From an uncultured Clostridia bacterium (lineage in GTDB: Bacteria; Bacillota; Clostridia; Christensenellales; CAG-138), in NCBI GenBank assembly GCA_934633695.1, contig CAKTYT010000008.1, positions 6,045 to 70,044 of the forward strand: a stretch of DNA of 64,000 nucleotides. Direction: 5' to 3'. Made by a program: the position numbers and the translations under genes. Below the pieces are notes generated by a model. The model had not been told where the DNA came from, made no database searches, and saw nothing but the letters and a program-made list of their open reading frames with translations. Shown piece after piece: positions 27,576 through 35,659 of the stretch; position 1 is the stretch's first letter; each line of letters starts with the position of its first letter.

Positions 27576-28813
27576 CGTTCGATTCCTCCGAGTTCAGAGA
27601 TTGCGTTGAATGTTCGTTCGCAGTTCATGTTGTCAATAAAAGCAAATTCTTTCTTGCATCGCGAAGCATATGGTTCTTCCATTATGCAGTCATTCGAAAG
27701 TATTTTTTCGAGCTCATCGATAACTTGGTCAGCAGAGTGAGCGACAAGTCCGAATGCATCGGAGGCATAATCAAAGTAGCCCTTTTTATAATGATTTGCA
27801 GTAAACTCATTACTGTCAAACTGAAAAAATATTTCCGGTTTACCCATGTACGCAAAGTCAAAGAAAACGCTTGAATAATCAGTTATCAGGACGGAAGATT
27901 CAATCAGCAGAGCTTGAACATCATAGTCTGCTGAGGAAGCAAGTGCTACAAATTCACTTTTTGCATTTTCAAATGCGGGGAGATAACCTTGAAAGGCGTA
28001 ATGGGGGTAGAAGACAAGTCTGTAACCGTATTTTTTCAGAACATCGATAAGTTTTTTGCTGGTGAGCAGATCAAAATAATTTTTATAGAAATCGCTCGAA
28101 CTGAATCTTTCGATTAATTTGGGATCAATCGAAAACTGTGCAGAATGGTTGAGCCACTTTCTCCACGTTGGCATGACAAGAATTTGTTTTTTTGTGTTGC
28201 GGCAGCTATTATACAAAGAATCGAATCTGCAAAAACCAATTTTTTGGATGATTCCACTTGGATACCCGTACTCTTTCTCAACAAAAGCATGTTCGCGTTC
28301 GAGAGTTGTCGAGAAAAGGTCTACGACACGGGATGAATAGAATAAGTCTTTCTGCGTGATGTAATTCATAGTTATCCCATGCTGAAGAAAGACACATTTC
28401 TGGTCCTTACGTCTCAAACAACGAGTAAAATTAAAAAATTCTGGGATCATCTTTGCAGGGTATGCACCGGAGCATTGTGAATTAATACTGTACTTCGCTG
28501 CAAGATAATACAAAAAATGCTCGCTTGAGTCGTTACTGATAAGATTTCCATACTGTTCAACTTTCTTTCGGTCAGGAGAATTATCGGTGATGACATAATA
28601 GGCGTTGACTTCAGGATGATTTTCTCGTATGTAACGGAAAAGGTGATAACCGTTGTCTCTAGCCTCGCCCCTTTTTTCGCAAATGAGCCAGATATCCTGC
28701 TTGAGCAGTTCACTGTGGAATAAATGGAGCTCAACAAAATAAAACAAATATTTAATGTAAATGGGAGCCCATCGCAATATTATTGCAAAAAATCTCTTAA
28801 TAAATTTAAACAT
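27572..28813 (-). CDS. CDP-glycerol:glycerophosphotransferase family protein (TagF/TagB-like)
   Basis: About 413 residues. Family signatures are present in order: YYVITDNSPDRKKVEQYGN, FLQHGITMNY near residue 130, LFSTTLEREHAF, VMPTWRKWL near 210 and LITDYSSVFFDFAYMGKPEI near 310. This family transfers glycerol-phosphate or related polyol-phosphate units onto lipid-linked glycans, building phosphodiester polymers. The start at 28813 (ATG with GAAGGA upstream) is preferred over a TTG at 28837; it overlaps the polymerase stop by a few bases. A membrane-proximal helix lies at the N-terminus. Confidence 0.87.
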   Translation of the reverse strand: MFKFIKRFFAIILRWAPIYIKYLFYFVELHLFHSELLKQDIWLICEKRGEARDNGYHLFRYIRENHPEVNAYYVITDNSPDRKKVEQYGNLISNDSSEHFLYYLAAKYSINSQCSGAYPAKMIPEFFNFTRCLRRKDQKCVFLQHGITMNYITQKDLFYSSRVVDLFSTTLEREHAFVEKEYGYPSGIIQKIGFCRFDSLYNSCRNTKKQILVMPTWRKWLNHSAQFSIDPKLIERFSSSDFYKNYFDLLTSKKLIDVLKKYGYRLVFYPHYAFQGYLPAFENAKSEFVALASSADYDVQALLIESSVLITDYSSVFFDFAYMGKPEIFFQFDSNEFTANHYKKGYFDYASDAFGLVAHSADQVIDELEKILSNDCIMEEPYASRCKKEFAFIDNMNCERTFNAISELGGIER

Positions 28814-30095
28814 CGGAAACAAGTCCTTCATCTCCAATTTTATGATTAAAAATTAAAACAGACAGCATCATGTAGAACGGCAATTCAAAGGAAGACATAC
28901 CGTTTATGAATGAAAACATCACGGCAATTACGATAAAGCCAATAAAGTTGATAAATTTTCGTTTTATTTTAATGCTGCCGAGTTTGCTTATTCTGAATAA
29001 AGAAGCAAAATAAGCTACGGTGCCTGGAATTCCAACTGTATAAAGACTTTCTATCCATATGCTGTGCTGGGCACGTTCTAATCTGCTGCCGAGACCATGT
29101 CCGAAAAGGAGAGAACCGGCGTTGCTAAAAATAACATTAAAGTAATTTTCCCATATAGCAGTTCTTCCTGTTGTCAGATCACCAGTTTTGAAACGAAAAA
29201 TTATCCCTGTAAACAGCCGGCCAGGGTCAAAAACGTAGATGATTACACCCGTCAATACAATTGCAATTGTAATGTAGATAGTCTTCGATACTCCACTCTG
29301 TACCGCAAGCAATGGGAGAGTAACCGCAAGTGTCAGCAAAAAAGATTTACTGTAGGTTAGCAAACCGAAAAAAATGAGCAAAAGCCCGACAGCAGAATAG
29401 ATAAACTTTCCTTTTTTTGAACTGGAAAGGATGAGTATTCCAATGCATATGATGCAGAAGATAATTGGAACGGAAAAATAGTTAGGGTCCTGAAAAAGTC
29501 CGCTATATCTCAAAACGAATACACCATTGATTCGATTGTAGTTAAGGTCAGAATACATTGATAGAAGTCTTGGAATTCGCTCCTTGAAAAAACCTAGCAG
29601 AGCAGAGAGAAACAAACCACTGACAAAATAGGGGAAATAATTATTCAACGTTGCCCTTTTGTTGTCTCTGGTGAAAGAGTAAAAAAGCAACAGCCCAGAC
29701 ATGAGTTTAAACAACTCGGATAGGTTTGAAAAGGACTTTGGCAATGAAACAGCCAAAAGAACACCCATTATTATGCCGAGCTTTGATTCAAAAGTCGGTC
29801 GCCTTATGAGAAAAAGGAAGACACAGAACAACTCCAAAACCGTAAAGAGCGATGTTGAAGAAGGATTCAATTTAAAGATAACAGCAAACGGCATCAGGAA
29901 AAAAAGATACTTGAATATTCTCGTGTTATCACTGAAGAAAAAAACAAGTCCAACGAATCCGAGGCACATAAGCGTTAAATATTTTAAAAAAAGGCTTGCC
30001 CCCAAAAGTACAAATGCAATCAAGCAAACGGATACATCGTGTTGATGCTCAGAAACAAAATTTATTTTTTCAGTTAGCGATTTAGGTAAGAGCAT
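28806..30095 (-). CDS. O-antigen polymerase/ligase family protein (Wzy-like)
   Basis: A 429-residue integral membrane protein with about ten to twelve hydrophobic helices and one large extracytoplasmic loop containing GRTAIWENYFNVIF and FGHGLGSRLERAQHSIWIES, a pattern typical of Wzy_C/O-antigen polymerase proteins. It links repeat units exported by the flippase. The ATG at 30095 is chosen over 30128 because the longer form overlaps the preceding glycosyltransferase gene further; neither has a strong ribosome site, and coupling is likely. Confidence 0.82.
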   Translation of the reverse strand: MLLPKSLTEKINFVSEHQHDVSVCLIAFVLLGASLFLKYLTLMCLGFVGLVFFFSDNTRIFKYLFFLMPFAVIFKLNPSSTSLFTVLELFCVFLFLIRRPTFESKLGIIMGVLLAVSLPKSFSNLSELFKLMSGLLLFYSFTRDNKRATLNNYFPYFVSGLFLSALLGFFKERIPRLLSMYSDLNYNRINGVFVLRYSGLFQDPNYFSVPIIFCIICIGILILSSSKKGKFIYSAVGLLLIFFGLLTYSKSFLLTLAVTLPLLAVQSGVSKTIYITIAIVLTGVIIYVFDPGRLFTGIIFRFKTGDLTTGRTAIWENYFNVIFSNAGSLLFGHGLGSRLERAQHSIWIESLYTVGIPGTVAYFASLFRISKLGSIKIKRKFINFIGFIVIAVMFSFINGMSSFELPFYMMLSVLIFNHKIGDEGLVSDV

Positions 30096-31173
30096 TGAAC
30101 ATATCCAACCACTTTTTTGTAATTTCAACTATATCAAATTTGAATCTACGGATTGCATTTTCGGAAGAAAATTTCTCTCTTAAAGCTCCGTTGCAGATAA
30201 GCTCATCCACGGCTTTAATCATAGCTTCTTTGTTGCAAGCAGAAACGAGGAAACCGTTAACACCGTTTTCGATTATCATTCTCGGTCCAGCATTAACATC
30301 AAAGCTAATCAAAGGTAGACCACACGCCATGCCTTCAAGCAGTGTCATGGGAAAGCCTTCGTATCGAGAGGTCATGACTTGGAAAGCATAGTCGGAATAA
30401 CGCGAATAGATATCTTCGACCGCACCGCAAAGGTGCAACTGGCTTCGGATGCCCAAATTGTCTATCAGCTGCTCGATAGCATTGCGGTGACTGCCTTCAC
30501 CGAAAATATCCCACGACCAGTCAGGGTGTTTTTTCAATAACACAGCTGCAATTTCAACGAGCAGTTCAAAGTTCTTCGCATAGCACAATCTTCCGACACT
30601 GATTATTCTTTTGGATGTTGACTTATAAACTATTGGTTTTAGAAGAACAGGATCCACAGGATTTGGAATACAGTTGACCCGCTTGGAATTATACTTTGAT
30701 AAAACCACCTTTAACATTTGCGGGGTTAATGTAACGATTGCGGACGAAGTTTTCGCCGCAAAAAACCTGCAAAAACGTTGAAAACGAAACTCATTAAACA
30801 CATTTGCGTTTGAGTGAAACCAACAAACCACGCTCACACCCGTACCGACTGCGGCAAACCAACAAACAGGAGAGAGCATTTCAGTGCAGCTAACGAGTAT
30901 ATCAATTTTATTTTGCTTCAGAAAATGACGAACATCCCGTACACAACGTACGAATACAGACAACAGCCGTACTCTGTGACTGTATTGGACGCGAATCGGC
31001 GATTTAAGAAAGGGCAATGAAACTTCGTTTGCACAATTGAGAGTGAGGATGTATACATCGCTTTCGCAAGAAAGATGCTCCGCTATTATGCGTGTGACAC
31101 GACCGATTCCGCCAAATTCGCTGATGTCTGAAACGTAAAAGCAAACTTTTTTTCTTCTCGAAACAGGTTTCAT
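30082..31173 (-). CDS. Glycosyltransferase, GT4 family (GT-B fold)
   Basis: The 363-residue protein shows GT4 features: an N-terminal SEFGGIGRVTRIIAEHL glycine loop, CIPNPVDP near residue 165, SVGRLCYAKNFELLVEI near 187, WDIFGEGSH near 220, and TSRYEGFPMTLLEGMACGLP near 280, where the E-x7-E pair that retains the nucleotide sugar lies. It probably adds one sugar to the lipid-linked repeat unit at the inner membrane face. GGAGG precedes the start, and the start overlaps the previous stop (ATGA). Confidence 0.9.
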   Translation of the reverse strand: MKPVSRRKKVCFYVSDISEFGGIGRVTRIIAEHLSCESDVYILTLNCANEVSLPFLKSPIRVQYSHRVRLLSVFVRCVRDVRHFLKQNKIDILVSCTEMLSPVCWFAAVGTGVSVVCWFHSNANVFNEFRFQRFCRFFAAKTSSAIVTLTPQMLKVVLSKYNSKRVNCIPNPVDPVLLKPIVYKSTSKRIISVGRLCYAKNFELLVEIAAVLLKKHPDWSWDIFGEGSHRNAIEQLIDNLGIRSQLHLCGAVEDIYSRYSDYAFQVMTSRYEGFPMTLLEGMACGLPLISFDVNAGPRMIIENGVNGFLVSACNKEAMIKAVDELICNGALREKFSSENAIRRFKFDIVEITKKWLDMFNALT

Positions 31174-31976
31174 TTCACGACCTCCACACCAGCAGTATTA
31201 TAAAAGCACATTCCTGCACGCATCTTTTTGAGGGCTGACAAAAAGGCAAATTCATTGCCAAACGTTTTCCTTTTTTTTATTAAAAAGCGAACCGCAGGCA
31301 CAACTCCCATCCAACCGAACAACCGCCGGTAAAGCACGCCCTGATCAAAGAAATACTTATCGTCATAACCATGGAAGCATGTTGAATCATCCTTTGAGCA
31401 GGTGCCGAGACAATATTCAGAGGTGTAGACCTTGAGTCCGGCTTTGAACGCATCGGTAATGAAGATCGTATCCTCGCCATGAGCGAAATTCGTTCCGCCG
31501 CCAAAGAGGAGCGAAAACCAAAGGTTGCTCTTCTGCTGGGCTGACCTCCTTATTGAACAGACATACGTACCGTACTTGAGGGAGGAGAAATAGCTTAAAC
31601 GGGCATTTCTATTGGAAATCCTGCGGATAATTTCGCCGTTTTTCACGATATCCATTGAAAAAATGATCATGTCGGCCTTTGGAAAACGCTCATATGCTTC
31701 AAGCACCTTTTCACGATAATCGTCGTTATAGTGCACGTCATCATCTGCAAACAGTAGTATGTCTCCACTTGCATGAAGGAGAGCAATATTGCGGTTGCGG
31801 CCAACACCGCGAGTGGGGGTCGAGATCATTTTTGCCTTGTATATGCCAAAATCGCACTCCGCATAGGAATAGCAATCAGTTTGATTAGCAAACACGACAT
31901 TGCTTGAAATATTCATTTGTTTGAGCTTTGAAAAATCACTCTGATTCATCGTTGCACACAGAACTTCAAGTTTCAT
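31170..31976 (-). CDS. Glycosyltransferase, GT2 family (GT-A fold)
   Basis: The 268-residue protein begins MKLEVLCATMNQSDFSKL. It carries GVGRNRNIALLHASGDILLF followed by ADDDV near residues 80-84, the DxD metal and nucleotide-sugar site of GT2 enzymes. GGTNFAHGEDTIF near 168 holds the ED pair that supplies the catalytic base. The start at 31976 has GGAG nine bases upstream; a GTG at 31997 would overlap the LicD gene. It is one of two sugar transferases in the operon. Confidence 0.88.
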   Translation of the reverse strand: MKLEVLCATMNQSDFSKLKQMNISSNVVFANQTDCYSYAECDFGIYKAKMISTPTRGVGRNRNIALLHASGDILLFADDDVHYNDDYREKVLEAYERFPKADMIIFSMDIVKNGEIIRRISNRNARLSYFSSLKYGTYVCSIRRSAQQKSNLWFSLLFGGGTNFAHGEDTIFITDAFKAGLKVYTSEYCLGTCSKDDSTCFHGYDDKYFFDQGVLYRRLFGWMGVVPAVRFLIKKRKTFGNEFAFLSALKKMRAGMCFYNTAGVEVVK

Positions 31977-31996
31977 CGCATAATTCTCCGTAACCA

Positions 31997-32920
31997 CTAA
32001 CGTATGCTTATTGTGTGAGTGTCGAATTTAATTCCGTCCGTATAGTGCTCATAAAAGCTCTGCGGATGGGCTGTATCGACGAGGATCGCATGTTTTTTAC
32101 TGTTGATGGCGACCTCGTCGGGAACAACATGGTAATCCCCATATAACTGAGTAAGTATTGAATCATACTCACATGGCACAGGGAACGAACCGTCTTCAAA
32201 TTTCATCCGCTCCGTATGGGAAAGGGAGCGTCTTAAGAAAATATTTTTTCTAAAACTCTTTGCGGCACCGAAAAAGGTGTGAACCCATTTGGAATTCGAA
32301 GGTGCCGAGCGAGTGCAGAACCACCTGAAGGGACTCAATGGAAGAATAGAGCAAAACGCCATGAAAAGTTTCTTTGGAACGGAATCCGTTTCATAGCCGC
32401 GACGTTTCAAGCTCTTTGCAATTACCACCTTTGAGGAGGCAAACTGAAGTTTCTGCATGAAAACAGAGGAGAAGGCATTGTCGCAGGGGAAAATATCAAT
32501 GTAAATGCCCTGGTGCATCGAGGTATCTCTGGGATGAAATCTTTCAATGCAAGTCGTCCCGTTGAGACGCAACTTTGAAAAGAACATCGGCCAGCTGCCG
32601 GTGAATTCCGATTGAAGAAAGAAACGCTCCGTATCGAGAATTTCCTTTGCAGAAGAAAGAAACTTTTCGTAATCCGCCCTGAACATTAACACATCAAGGT
32701 CATCATCCCACGGGATGAACCCGCTGTGGCGGACGGCACCGAGCAGTGAACCTGCGAACAGCGTGTACTCAACACCAAGTGACTCGCATACACGGTCGAA
32801 TTCGTGCAGGAGGTGAAGCATTGCCTCCTGATGCTCGCAGAGACTTGCAGTTTGCAGCTCAGTCTGCGGAGGAACCGTTGTCGCTGTAGTAATATTTGTA
32901 GTAGTATCCGTACTTTCCAT
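31997..32920 (-). CDS. LicD family phosphotransferase
   Basis: The signature CESLGVEYTLFAGSLLGAVR...PWDDDLDV lies around residues 40-75, as in LicD/fukutin-type proteins that transfer phosphocholine or other phosphodiester-linked groups onto glycans. YIDIFPCDN near 140 is also conserved. The longest frame starts at 33004 and would overlap the tyrosine kinase gene by 146 bases; the ATG at 32920, with GGCGGA upstream, is the better start, and a later one is possible. The threonine-rich first 20 residues may therefore not be translated. Together with the CDP-glycerol-type enzyme it points to a phosphate-containing polymer. Confidence 0.85.
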   Translation of the reverse strand: MESTDTTTNITTATTVPPQTELQTASLCEHQEAMLHLLHEFDRVCESLGVEYTLFAGSLLGAVRHSGFIPWDDDLDVLMFRADYEKFLSSAKEILDTERFFLQSEFTGSWPMFFSKLRLNGTTCIERFHPRDTSMHQGIYIDIFPCDNAFSSVFMQKLQFASSKVVIAKSLKRRGYETDSVPKKLFMAFCSILPLSPFRWFCTRSAPSNSKWVHTFFGAAKSFRKNIFLRRSLSHTERMKFEDGSFPVPCEYDSILTQLYGDYHVVPDEVAINSKKHAILVDTAHPQSFYEHYTDGIKFDTHTISIR

Positions 32921-33578
32921 ATTTTCCGCCGTAATAGGAACGCTTTTCTCCAAAATCAACCTTATTAAGAACGATGCCGATGATTTTGCCGTTTGCACGT
33001 TCAAGCTGGGATTTAACGTTCTGAACTACCTTATAACTGTTCCGCTGTGCGTTGACAACAATGAGTATGCCATCAAGCAGCGGCGACATTATTGCACAGT
33101 CAACGACCCTGCCGAGGGGGGGGGTATCAACGATGATGTAGTCGAATTTTTCACGCAGAGAGCGTATCAAGGCAGTAAAACGATCACTTCCGAGCAATTC
33201 CGCAGGGTTGGGAACTCTTGCACCGGCAAAAATAATGCTGAAATCCGGAACATCAGTCTCACAGAGGATGTCTTCCTCCTCAACCATGCCGGAGAGATAG
33301 TGCCCCAAACCGGAAAGCCTTGTGTGTCGCTCTGCGTAATGCACGAGAATGGACTTGCGAAGGTCAGTATCGAGGAGAACGACCTTTTTGCCGGTTTGTG
33401 CGAGTGAAGCTGCGAGGTTGAATGAAACGGTTGTTTTTCCATCCATTTCGTAGCAGCTGGTCAGACCGATGACCTTTACATCCGCACCGCTGAAAATAAC
33501 ATTCGTCCTTAAACGCTTTATTGCTTCGGATGATTCAAAGTCCGTAACGAGTTTGTTTTTTATTGATACGGAAGACAT
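32859..33578 (-). CDS. CpsD/CapB-type bacterial tyrosine kinase
   Basis: The 239-residue P-loop protein has GLTSCYEMDGKTTVSFNLA (Walker A, with DGKTT) near residue 38, VVLLDTDLRKS (Walker A') near 68 and YIIVDTPPLG (Walker B) near 145. It ends in a tyrosine cluster with about ten Tyr in the last 25 residues (YYGGKYGKYGYYYKYYY), the autophosphorylation site of BY-kinases. It pairs with the chain-length membrane protein directly upstream, whose stop shares a base with this start (TAATG). The phosphatase two genes up should reverse the reaction. Confidence 0.92.
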   Translation of the reverse strand: MSSVSIKNKLVTDFESSEAIKRLRTNVIFSGADVKVIGLTSCYEMDGKTTVSFNLAASLAQTGKKVVLLDTDLRKSILVHYAERHTRLSGLGHYLSGMVEEEDILCETDVPDFSIIFAGARVPNPAELLGSDRFTALIRSLREKFDYIIVDTPPLGRVVDCAIMSPLLDGILIVVNAQRNSYKVVQNVKSQLERANGKIIGIVLNKVDFGEKRSYYGGKYGKYGYYYKYYYSDNGSSAD

Positions 33579-34351
33579 TAGTGCTTATCTCCTTCATTAC
33601 GAATGCGGGAAAATTTTTTCCGGCGGCGTTCACGTCTCGACAGCTCCCGCTGTTCTACGCGAGTATTGTCAAACCCATGGCTGAGAGGTATTGTTCCGAC
33701 GGTGTTAAGATGCAGATACCTTTCAACGTCATCCTCTGTCTTCAGTCTGTCGTCAAGCATGAAGATGACGAGAAGAATGATTACAGCAACGATCGTGCCG
33801 AGGACGGCAGCAATGACGGTATCTCTCGTAGTTGTCGGCGTCGAGGGAACAGTCGGAACTTCCGCTTCATAGACGAGGTTGACAGCATCTATGTCCATGA
33901 TTTTAACGACCTGCTCTCCTGCGACCCTGCGGACACAGTTTGCAATTTCAGCTGCTGTTGCAGGATCCGAATTACGAACGTTTATTTGCAATATTCGTGT
34001 ATCAGCAGGACTTGTTATAGTGATTTTCTTTGCAAGCTCACGTGTGGTCATGTCCAGTTCGAGTTCTCTTATGACCTCTCTTGTGACGTTGACACCAGTG
34101 ATCAAAACTTCATAGTCTTTGGTAAACTGGTTTGACGCCTGAAATTCTGAATAACTGACACCGCCCTCAGAGGTCCTGTTTAAAATGTAAACTCTTGTTG
34201 AAGCAATGTACTGGGGGGTAATTAAAAACTTGCAGACGCAAAAGACGCTTGCTCCGCAAAGCACGGCAGCAAGTGCAATTATCCACAGCTTTTTTCTGAG
34301 AAAAAAGAAAAAGTCGATTAAGTTTATTTCAACTGAACTGTTTTCGTTCAT
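33578..34351 (-). CDS. Polysaccharide chain-length/co-polymerase protein (CpsC/Wzz family)
   Basis: The 257-residue protein starts at 34351, behind GGAGG. It has two membrane helices (about residues 18-40 and 175-198) flanking an extracytoplasmic alpha/beta part with typical Wzz sequence (YIASTRVYILNR, LQINVRNSDPATAAEIAN). After the second helix a short basic cytoplasmic tail should activate the separate CpsD kinase. This split arrangement is the usual Gram-positive form. It sets chain length and couples polymerisation to phosphorylation. Confidence 0.9.
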   Translation of the reverse strand: MNENSSVEINLIDFFFFLRKKLWIIALAAVLCGASVFCVCKFLITPQYIASTRVYILNRTSEGGVSYSEFQASNQFTKDYEVLITGVNVTREVIRELELDMTTRELAKKITITSPADTRILQINVRNSDPATAAEIANCVRRVAGEQVVKIMDIDAVNLVYEAEVPTVPSTPTTTRDTVIAAVLGTIVAVIILLVIFMLDDRLKTEDDVERYLHLNTVGTIPLSHGFDNTRVEQRELSRRERRRKKFSRIRNEGDKH

Positions 34352-34365
34352 CGGAAAAACCTCCG

Positions 34366-35088
34366 TTATTGCAGGCTCCTGAAGAAGCATGCTGCATTAC
34401 TTGAAAAGAGCCTTGTCATATATTCATTTCCGTACTTACCGGCAACATACCTTGCACAGCGTGCAAGCTGAGGCGGTCTTGTCGAGTCGTTGTGAGCATC
34501 ACTGGCAACGAAGCTTACCAGCCTTTTTTTCAACAGATTTGCAACGAAAAACTTTGTTCTCAATCCGTCGGTTCCAAGGACGCTGCCTGCATTTACCTGC
34601 ATCATAGCTCCCATGCCGACGAGGTCTGAAACTCTGCCGGGATCCTTTCGAAGACATACGTACCGCTCGATGTGTGCAAGAATGGGAGTGTATCCTGATA
34701 AGATCAAATCGTTCACACTCTGAAGCATGTGCGAAAATTCAACCCCCGGGCGATATTCTGTCAGCACATATCTGCTTCCGCACAGACAAAGAGCTGAGCC
34801 GCTGTCAAGCAAGTGTGAAAGTTCAATTTCGCCGAAGGCCTCGCAGCCAAGCCCGAGTTCAAGATCTGCAAAGTGCTTCGAGACTTCACTGCACAGCAAA
34901 TCTGCACGCTCAAGCATATCTTCAGCAGACTTGCCATGGAAACCATATTTGTAGTGGGGGGTCAGGATAATCCTTCGTACGCCGTCTGCATATGCAATCT
35001 CAAGCATTTTCAACGCATCTTCAATCGTCCTCGCTCCGTCGTCAACTCCGGGAAGGATGTGAGTATGAATGTCGTAAATTTCGTTCAA
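34366..35088 (-). CDS. CpsB/CapC-type tyrosine-protein phosphatase (PHP domain)
   Basis: The PHP metal site is visible: DIHTHILPGVDDGA at the N-terminus, LTPHYKYG near residue 45, ECEAF-like LGCEAFGEIEL, AHIERY near 130 and SDAHN near 195. Members dephosphorylate CpsD-type kinases with Mn or Co ions. The likely start is a TTG at 35088, nine bases after GGAGG; the longer ATG frame (35118) places that site inside the coding region and adds ten residues absent from relatives. First gene of the operon. Confidence 0.9.
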   Translation of the reverse strand: MNEIYDIHTHILPGVDDGARTIEDALKMLEIAYADGVRRIILTPHYKYGFHGKSAEDMLERADLLCSEVSKHFADLELGLGCEAFGEIELSHLLDSGSALCLCGSRYVLTEYRPGVEFSHMLQSVNDLILSGYTPILAHIERYVCLRKDPGRVSDLVGMGAMMQVNAGSVLGTDGLRTKFFVANLLKKRLVSFVASDAHNDSTRPPQLARCARYVAGKYGNEYMTRLFSSNAACFFRSLQ

Positions 35089-35172
35089 TTCGGACCACCT
35101 CCGAAACCGCACAGCCATGTGACATGGGTTGCACGAACAAACCTAATGATTGAAAAGAGAACCTCGTATGCA

Positions 35173-35201
35173 ATTTTAACGCATAAACAGCCGAAAGTCA
35201 A
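35173..35201 (-). promoter_or_regulatory. Sigma-A promoter of the polysaccharide operon
   Basis: On the minus strand TTGACT (35196-35201), 17 bases, TAAAAT (35173-35178). The start of transcription near 35166 leaves a leader of about 75 bases. No other promoter was evident up to the flippase gene, so nine genes are probably one unit. Confidence 0.8.
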
Positions 35202-35345
35202 CAATAAATTTCTCAGTTTCGTCACAATTTGACGATAAAACACCAAGAAGATGATACTCTTCGACAAAGTTCACACGCTCAAGGATTATACACCGGTCGA
35301 GAGCGAAAATCAATACTCTTTGCACGAAATGAGCTTGATTTGCAA

Positions 35346-35387
35346 CGAAAAAAAGAGGGCAGCATTTTCGTGAAAAAAACTGCCCTC
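35346..35387 (-). terminator. Terminator of the ATP synthase operon
   Basis: On the minus strand GAGGGCAG / CTGCCCTC pair perfectly around a T/A-rich loop and are followed by seven or more T. It lies right after atpC. Confidence 0.9.
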
Positions 35388-35398
35388 AAAAAATATTT

Positions 35399-35659
35399 TT
35401 AAATGGTTGCCATTGTGCTCGTTAAAAGTTCAGCGGAGCTGGGTGAAACGGTCAGAATCCCGCCGTCAATGCGGAAATGGGTTTCGCTGCCATCGGGAAG
35501 AAGGATTCTGATCTCACCGGGAAGAGCCGCAGTAACGAATGAAACATGTCTTGGGAGTATTGCAAGGTCGCCTCCGATGCCGCGGAGAGAGAGCTTGACG
35601 GCTTTCCCCTTGAATAAATTTCCGTCGGGGGAGGAGATAGTCAGCATGAAGGTATTCAT
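35399..35659 (-). CDS. atpC: F-type ATP synthase epsilon subunit, short form lacking the C-terminal helices
   Basis: The 86-residue protein holds only the N-terminal beta-sandwich (LTISSPDGNLFKGKAVKLSL, GDLAILPRHVSFVTAALPGE, RIDGGILTVSPSSAELLTST). Usual epsilon subunits have about 130-140 residues and end in two helices that can extend into the rotor and inhibit ATP hydrolysis. Here the stop follows the sandwich directly and a terminator comes twelve bases later, so the short form looks native and not frame-disrupted. The start overlaps the atpD stop (ATGA). The enzyme probably lacks epsilon-type inhibition. Confidence 0.9.
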   Translation of the reverse strand: MNTFMLTISSPDGNLFKGKAVKLSLRGIGGDLAILPRHVSFVTAALPGEIRILLPDGSETHFRIDGGILTVSPSSAELLTSTMATI

